Part shown: positions 56,810-64,000 of the stretch, one piece after another
Layout of the letters: each line of letters begins with the position of its first letter
How positions within the stretch are numbered: the stretch's first letter is position 1
Origin: Lumbricus rubellus
Lineage: Eukaryota > Annelida > Clitellata > Crassiclitellata > Lumbricidae
Direction: 5' to 3'
Length of the DNA stretch: 64,000 bases
Assembly (NCBI GenBank): GCA_945859605.1
Contig: OX243828.1
Span: 19,570,040-19,634,039 of the forward strand
Program-made: the position numbers and the translations under genes
Notes under the pieces: generated by a model
The model's database searches: none
Seen by the model: only the letters and a program-made list of their open reading frames with translations
Told to the model about the DNA's origin: nothing

Positions 56810-56929
56810 CTCCAGATACATTGTAGCTGCCTCATGGCTATCTAGCTAAAAGTACACTTCTTCTACTTCTTCTTCTTCTTCTTCTTCTACCACAGATCTA
56901 CGATACACTGAGAAGGAAAAACCCCGTCC

Positions 56930-57285
56930 GCGCATGGACTCCGTGCCCCGTCAGACTGGATGCGAGGGGAGAACATCTAGTCATCTACCCAAAACAACCT
57001 TCCATCCTTTCAGCTGCTGGATCAATTTACGGGCTGGTGTGCAGAGAGGCGTAACCTTTGCCCTCGAGGGGGTAAAACGAATACCGTGGCATCTGGGCTC
57101 CACGTTTACTAGATGCTCCCCACGCCCTGTCTCCACCCTGCAGGGTTCAGTCAGTCGGAGTAAGGGCAACCCTGATCAACATTCCGGTCGATCTAGGGCA
57201 CAGACAGGCTGTCGACCCCAATGCATATTGCATACACCCCATGCAGTCCTCCCAAGTATCAAACAGAACCCACCGGTTTAACTAA
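56930..57285 (+). other. Open frame without recognised domain
   Basis: A 115-codon frame (PKTTFHPFSCWINLRAGVQR and FALEGVKRIPWHLGSTFTRC) in moderately GC-rich sequence. No motif, splice site or companion exon supports it. It could be part of an old mobile element. Confidence 0.2.
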
Positions 57286-57433
57286 TCCTTCCGCGCCGAT
57301 CCTTATCGTAATCTTGAAATTTCTAGAGTCCAAAAAAACGAATCGGCTTATTCACATGCAGGCGCTTAGTCAAGATTTTATAATCGACAGGATGGCAGAG
57401 TAAATCGGTTTCATTTAAAGAACCAAAGGGGTC

Positions 57434-57464
57434 AGGCAGGCAGGCAGGCAGGCAGGCAGGCATG

Positions 57465-57511
<47 letters not shown>
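57434..57511. repeat. (GGCA)n microsatellite
   Basis: About 19 units with a single ATGC interruption. Confidence 0.95.
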
Positions 57512-57695
57512 CTATAGTAATTATGGTGGTTGATGTTTATAGTTGAAACGGCGAGAGGGAATTAAGTGTATAATGGAAAAGCAGATGGCCTACTGCAATC
57601 GTAGCATACATCATGACGTGTTCTCGGCTTGACCTCCCCGGATTCTGACCTGGGACCGTAATGGAACAAATAATCTGGCTATTGTGAACTTCATT

Positions 57696-57790
57696 TTATA
57701 TAGCGCTGGACATTTGCTATAGCGCTCCTTCAAGCCCCACTACAGCGCGGACACTGAATCGAAGTTCCACGTCGTTGAGTTGCGCATTCA
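57696..57790 (-). mobile_element. SINE fragment
   Basis: TTTTATATAGCGCTGGACAT, CGCTCCTTCAAGCCCCACTA and CAGCGCGGACACTGAATC match the tail and body of the SINE family; the head is absent. Confidence 0.65.
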
Positions 57791-58339
57791 GGGATATGTC
57801 GAAGATTTATATTAACAGTTGAGGGTGTATCATCCCCTGGCGGGGGACTGGTCATTGTTCCCTCTGTGCCAGCACACGTGGACCCTCTGGTTTCAGTGCA
57901 CGTGGCACCCATAGACTTATAGAAAGGAATTCGTAAACACATCAATACACAAACATTCCAAGCATGCGAACCATCAAAGTATCCATTAAACTACCATTCA
58001 CATATTGCTGTCGCCATGTTTACCGATGTATCGATTTGCAATCAAACCATTCATTAACTTGCACTTGCAAATAATAACAGCAACGTTTGTGGTCTGTCAT
58101 TGCAGTGAATATTGCTATTATTATGTACTATTAAAAATATTAATACTGCTTTTTATTATGTGCTGCAGGACCTGCAAAGCCGTAGCCAGGATTTTGTTTC
58201 GCGGGGGGGGGGGGGGGGTTACTCGACTTTGAACAAGTCGAGAAGGAAGGAACCGCGTCAATACGTACACTACTGCTACACGCTGTAGTATAGTTAGTAG
58301 GCCTACTGTGAATTCTGTTGCTACATCATTATGATCTAG
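57791..58339. other. Intergenic with an element edge
   Basis: GCCGTAGCCAGGATTTTGTT then a G-run (58203-58218) resembles the edge of a G-rich DNA element. The far end was not found. No gene. Confidence 0.4.
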
Positions 58340-59240
58340 CAGTGTTTAATCTAGACGTCTCTGGGGGGGGGAAAGTTCCCCCCCAGGATTGACATTTCCC
58401 CCCTCCAAAAAAATTTGACAAAATGATATTGGTTTTTAGTTACTATTTTCATCATTGCTTTACACGAAGTGTTCTAATATACCGTGATGTTATTTACTAT
58501 TATATGATTATAATGACATTATTTACTATTATTATATATGATACTGTCATGTTGCAATGAGTACAACTTATTGTATATATTTGTATAAACACAATTTTGC
58601 ACAACTAAAAACAGATATGACATTCCCTCCAGAAAATTTGACAAAATGATAATAGTTTTAGTTGCTGTTTACATCATCGTATTACGTGAACTGTTATAAT
58701 ATTGTAATTCTATTAATTATTATATGGTTAATGCATGATTATAATGTTATTATTTACTATTATAATATATGACACAATCCTGCTAAAATGAGAATAACTT
58801 ACTGCTAATATTTGTACAAATACTACTTTTGTACAACTGAATGGTTTCTCACCAGTGGTATTCTTCAAATTTTAAACTGTAAAATTTCAAAATGTTTGGT
58901 CCTATTATTTGAACACATAATTTTATAGTAAAACCTAAAAACAGCATCATTAGCCTACGAGACATGGTTTCCTGATTTTGGTACCGGTAGTTTATTAGTT
59001 CTTGGTTGGTTTGTGTACCATTAAATATGATTTCAGAAGGTATGTCCTGGTCAGCAATTCAGAACCATCTTGGGAAACAGGGTTAAACTGATATAGTGCT
59101 GAAAAGTCAGCTTATAAAGTCAGCTTATATAGGCTACTATTATATTCATGTCTGCATTTATTCATTAGAAAAACTCAACAGCAGGAGAACTGAGCTGCTG
59201 AACTCGATACATGAAGATATTTTTATTGTAATTATAATCA

Positions 59241-59290
<50 letters not shown>

Positions 59291-59909
59291 TATATATATA
59301 TATATTGGATCCTAAAACACTTTTTTATCAGTACTGAATAGTCTACTGGATTTAGTATTTTAAAATTGCACCTTAAAAGAGTACCATTACAGTGTGGAAA
59401 TAACCCCCCGAAATATTTGTTAAGTGTTGCTTATATCTAATGAAGTCCACTCTTATAAGCACTGAAAAGTACAGGCATTTTGTTAAGATGACACCTTAAA
59501 ATGCTTTTTTTATTGCTTCCAAGTCAATCATACACAGTTCTACTTAAAATGCTGCCATTGCAATGTGGAAATTCAAAAAGTTTCTGATGAGGCTCTGAAA
59601 AAGTACAGGTATGTTGTTAAGATGGTACCTTAAAATGCTACCATTGCAATGTGGAAATTCAAAAAGTTTCTGATGAGGCTCTGAAAAAGTACAGGTATTT
59701 TGATAAGATGGTACCTTAAAATGCTACCATTGCAATGTGGAAATTCAAAAAGTTTCTGATGGGGAGGAAGAAAATCCCCCTCCCCATACCCTTCCCCCTA
59801 CGGGTCTCGGCGCTACGCGCCTCACGAGCGTCCTTCGGACGCTCGATTGTCTCCCCCCCCAGAAACCTGAATTCCCCCCCCCAGCGGATGGGGACTAGAT
59901 TAAACACTG
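58340..59909. mobile_element. 1.57 kb inverted-repeat element with hairpin cassette
   Basis: The ends are CAGTGTTTAATCTAG and CTAGATTAAACACTG. ATGATCTAG occurs immediately outside both ends (58331-58339 and 59910-59918), an 8-9-bp duplication. C/G runs lie inside both ends. An ~85-bp unit (CCATTGCAATGTGGAAATTC) repeats about 2.6 times at 59540-59757. The paired-hairpin cassette is at about 59800-59850. No transposase frame is seen. Confidence 0.88.
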
Positions 59910-60420
59910 ATGATCTAGTGTACTGTAAAATCTCACATAAAAATAAATCTCAGAATTATATCACTTCAGTTTTTACATCGTGTGTTAGAAAATGAATTAT
60001 TTCATTTTATATAATTTTATTTTGGGGGTTCAAACACCCAAAACACCCCTAGCTGAGGCCCTGCCTCGAATCAATCAATTCGTCAGATGATGTGATACGT
60101 TATGGGCCCTGTTGGGGACCTGGGTCCCTTGCATGATTTAAATGGCAAGGCCCCAAAATGGCTCCAATCCGTTTCGGATGTTTCATAGTCACCATGATCA
60201 TAGTTATCGTTGTGGAGCAGGTCTGTGGTCTATAATTGGTGTGAGTACACGCCTTGAGACGCGGACAGCAAGGGTTCAAATCTCGACCAATGAAACAGTC
60301 AATGTTTAGGGGCCTTCAGTAAGTTCTTCAATTATGATTATTCAGCCCCGTGGATTTCTGCTTGGTCATTATACAATGGTGCTAAATATATGAATGATAA
60401 TAACGAAAATAACATCAACA
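59910..60420. other. Intergenic with tRNA-like remnant
   Basis: At about 60025-60064 there is an element edge (GGGTTCAAACACCCAAAACA then CTGAGGCCCTG). At about 60235-60305, GTGGTCTATAATTGG and GGGTTCAAATCTCG resemble A and B boxes of a tRNA-derived repeat. No gene. Confidence 0.45.
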
Positions 60421-60424
60421 CTGA

Positions 60425-60541
60425 CACCACTATCACCACCTCCAACAGCACCTCCAACAACAACAACAGCAACAACAGCAGCAGCAACATCAGCCACAAC
60501 AGCAACAGCAACAGCAGCAGCAGCAGCAGCAAAAACAGCAG

Positions 60542-60573
<32 letters not shown>

Positions 60574-60620
60574 ACAGCAACAACAGCAACAACAACAATA
60601 ACAGCAACAAAAACAACAAT
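60425..60620. repeat. (CAA/CAG)n repeat
   Basis: CAGCAA/AACAAC/AGCAGC trinucleotides. Poly-Asn/Ser, Thr/Ala and Leu frames are compositional. Confidence 0.92.
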
Positions 60621-60934
60621 TTGAAGCAATTAGACTTCATTTGTGTGTTCGTGAGCCATTGTGCACTAACTTCCTTGAGGGAAAGTAGAGGACTTTGGAA
60701 GGTCGCACAGCGCTCTAGTCCATCCATGTCTGGGTCAGCCATATTGTTTATTCTGGGATCGTTAAACACCGGACGTATAAAAACTGTTAACCTCTACCAT
60801 AAGCCTGGCATAAGGGGCTCTCCCACGGACGTCACAATATACGCTCTCCTCGTAATATAAGCACTGTTGGAGATACGCCCCTCATAATAATATTATGTCG
60901 ACGGTTGTGCTCATAACAGCATTGTACTACCATC

Positions 60935-61014
60935 GCTCACACCAACACCATCACCACCAACATTACCACCACCATCACCACCATTACCACCACCATCACC
61001 AGTTCACCACCATA

Positions 61015-61045
<31 letters not shown>

Positions 61046-61230
61046 CCAACATTACCACCACCATCACCATCACTACCACCACCACACCACCACCATAATC
61101 AACACCAACATTACCACCACCCTCACCATTACTACCACCACCACACCACCACCATCATCACCACCACCAGTATACCACCACCATCACCACCATTACCACC
61201 ACCATAACCACCCCCACCACCACAACAACA
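60935..61230. repeat. (CACCAT/CCA)n repeat
   Basis: Degenerate CCACCATCACCA units. No gene. Confidence 0.92.
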
Positions 61231-61374
61231 ACACCGTCATCGGAAACAACGAAAATGGCCACAAGAATAACTTCTATACCGCCATTATCAGTTGCAATTA
61301 CAATTATAATTACAGGCTTGGTAAGCTATTTAAGCTTTTAGTACCTAAGTACCTATCTAACTATCCATAATCGT

Positions 61375-61660
61375 AATCATAATCAATCAACCAATCGAGC
61401 AATAAATCAATCGTTCATTTAATCAATCAGTCGATCGATCAATCAACCAATCAACCAATCCATCAATCGAACAATAAATCAATCTAGCATTCAACCAATC
61501 AATCAACCAATCAATCGATCGATCGAACAATTTATCAACCAACCAATCAATCAAGAAATCAAACAACCAAACAATCAATCAACCAATCAACCAACCAGTC
61601 AATCAACCAATCAACCAATCAAACAATCAATCAACCAATCAACCAACCAATCAATCGACA
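61375..61660. repeat. (AATC)n repeat
   Basis: AATCAATCAACC units with GATCGATC variants. Confidence 0.92.
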
Positions 61661-61972
61661 GATTCGGAATCGTAACCCTCTAGATAACTGAGGTCAAAAT
61701 CGACCAGGTCATGAGAGCAACCGGAAACCAAGCAATACACGGTGGGCAACCAATTAACATCCTACACATCATAAACATCTTATATTATCCCTGAATGACA
61801 TTGAACCACGCACATGAATCGCTAACACGAAACCTTTCCACGCCAATCACTAATCCACCGCCGTCGTAAAAATCGGCAGTTAATCCGACAGTTAATCTTT
61901 AGATCACAGGTAGATTTTCACCTGTATTAAAAACCTAACCTATCGACTACGAAACCAGCAGCAGCTACAAAC

Positions 61973-62260
61973 CTGAGTTGAGGGCAACAATCCTGAACGA
62001 AACAGCGCGTACAAACCGACTAGCGCTCACAGCCGCGTCTGACAAGCGAGGCGGCCTCTCAATACATGCACCGATAGATTGTAATGAACCGGGCGCCTTC
62101 AAACCAGCTCTCTCGCCCCCCCCCCCCCCTACTAGCCCCCCCGACAATCGTACGCCGCGCGGCCAGCGTTGGGCTTGCAACGCGGTGGAGGCGGCGGCGA
62201 CCCGAGCATGCAAGCCTGTACAACACTGCAGCAGGCCTAAGGCGGCAGAAACGCATAAAG
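61973..62260 (-). promoter_or_regulatory. GC-rich island, possible promoter / 5' UTR exon
   Basis: A GC- and CpG-rich stretch in AT-rich surroundings. On the minus strand it ends in CAACTCAG/GTTTGT, a plausible donor at 61973. The unrecognised gene at 54.8 kb needs an upstream 5' UTR exon on this strand, so this is a candidate. No transcript evidence is available. Confidence 0.25.
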
Positions 62261-62334
62261 ACGTTCATATATGTACTGATAAGACTCTTCAGCACAAATG
62301 TAGATATGCCTAAAAGTCAGAATTCACCATACAG

Positions 62335-62535
62335 TCACACACATGTGCAGTACACACGCACGCACGCATACACACACATACATGTACACACACACACACA
62401 AGCACGCACACACACACACACATACACACATACACACACAAACATACACACGTACACAATAGTGAAATGTTCAACTATAATAGTCGTATTCATATTGCCA
62501 CAGAACGTGCATTTATATCTATTTATATCTGTAGG

Positions 62536-62582
<47 letters not shown>
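62335..62582. repeat. (CA)n and (TA)n microsatellites
   Basis: CA-rich at 62335-62460 and TA at 62538-62580. Confidence 0.92.
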
Positions 62583-62583
<1 letters not shown>

Positions 62584-62904
62584 TCCATATTAAGAATATG
62601 TATAGGCCTATACGCCCAAATGAATGAACGCATTTTTCACGGTGATTTTTCTCTTTAGCAATCGTATTTTCTGATAATAATAGTCCTACACGAGTAGGCT
62701 ACTTTAATTATATAGGTCTGGGCCTATACGTCTTATCGTAGTTATAGGCCTATGTATAATTCAAACCGTCTGACTGTCGTGGCCCCTTGCCAGTTTTTTG
62801 CTGGATATTCTTCAGCTGCGATTGTGTATTTGCGAGTGGCGTGTTTTCGAACACCGGCCAGGTTTTTTCGGTCACTGCCTGTGTCCTTGTATACCTGCTT
62901 CTAT

Positions 62905-64000
<1,096 letters not shown>

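Noticed and set aside
60235..60305. Functional tRNA gene
   Set aside because: Only loose box A and box B matches and no cloverleaf; treated as a tRNA-derived remnant.
60338..60860. Poly-Leu, poly-Asn/Ser and Thr/Ala frames
   Set aside because: Translation of (CAA/CAG)n in different frames; no conserved sequence around it.

Overview
This window is AT-rich, repeat-laden animal nuclear DNA, probably from a marine invertebrate. Coding exons are short, flanked by GT/AG splice sites and spread over tens of kilobases. Introns are packed with microsatellites, minisatellites, tRNA-derived SINEs and short inverted-repeat DNA elements. The palindrome TAGGCCTA is strikingly common between about 41 and 51 kb. 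The phylum cannot be fixed from the sequence alone.

The main single-copy gene is a complete sestrin on the minus strand. Its eight coding exons run from 37949 down to 14825, all junction phases fit, and the product is 510 residues. Sestrins are stress-induced leucine sensors that bind GATOR2 and restrain mTORC1. This copy keeps the fold and GATOR2-contact residues but departs at several functional positions: the N-lobe relay His is Leu, and the leucine-pocket residues equivalent to human SESN2 Thr377, Leu389 and Trp444 are Lys, Phe and Met. A second minus-strand gene of two GC-rich exons (54829-52053 or further) encodes an unrecognised protein with a myristoylation-type N-terminus.

Layout. 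1-1.56 kb: duplicated compound microsatellites. 1.56-4.6 kb: a CR1/L2-like LINE with intact endonuclease and reverse transcriptase but a missing 5' end. 4.7-7.9 kb: a nest in which a SINE is split by a 3 kb inverted-repeat element that itself carries two smaller elements. 8-14.8 kb: minisatellites, a SINE and three small elements with target duplications. 14.8-38 kb: the sestrin gene, with a DNA element in intron 5, a nested hAT-like element in intron 4, a 12.3 kb repeat-filled intron 2 holding a LINE remnant, and a satellite abutting a splice acceptor in intron 1. 38-52 kb: SINEs, a CAGGGCT-ended MITE family, two larger inverted-repeat elements and no secure gene. 52-54.9 kb: the unrecognised gene. 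55-64 kb: simple repeats, a long inverted repeat made of two opposed MITEs, a 1.6 kb inverted-repeat element, and a GC-rich island near 62 kb.

No prokaryote-type system, CRISPR array or viral gene set is present. The most notable observations are the divergent sestrin residues, the multi-level transposon nest with target-site duplications, the transposon carrying about 17 copies of a 61-bp minisatellite, and the intronic satellite that repeats a splice-acceptor sequence.
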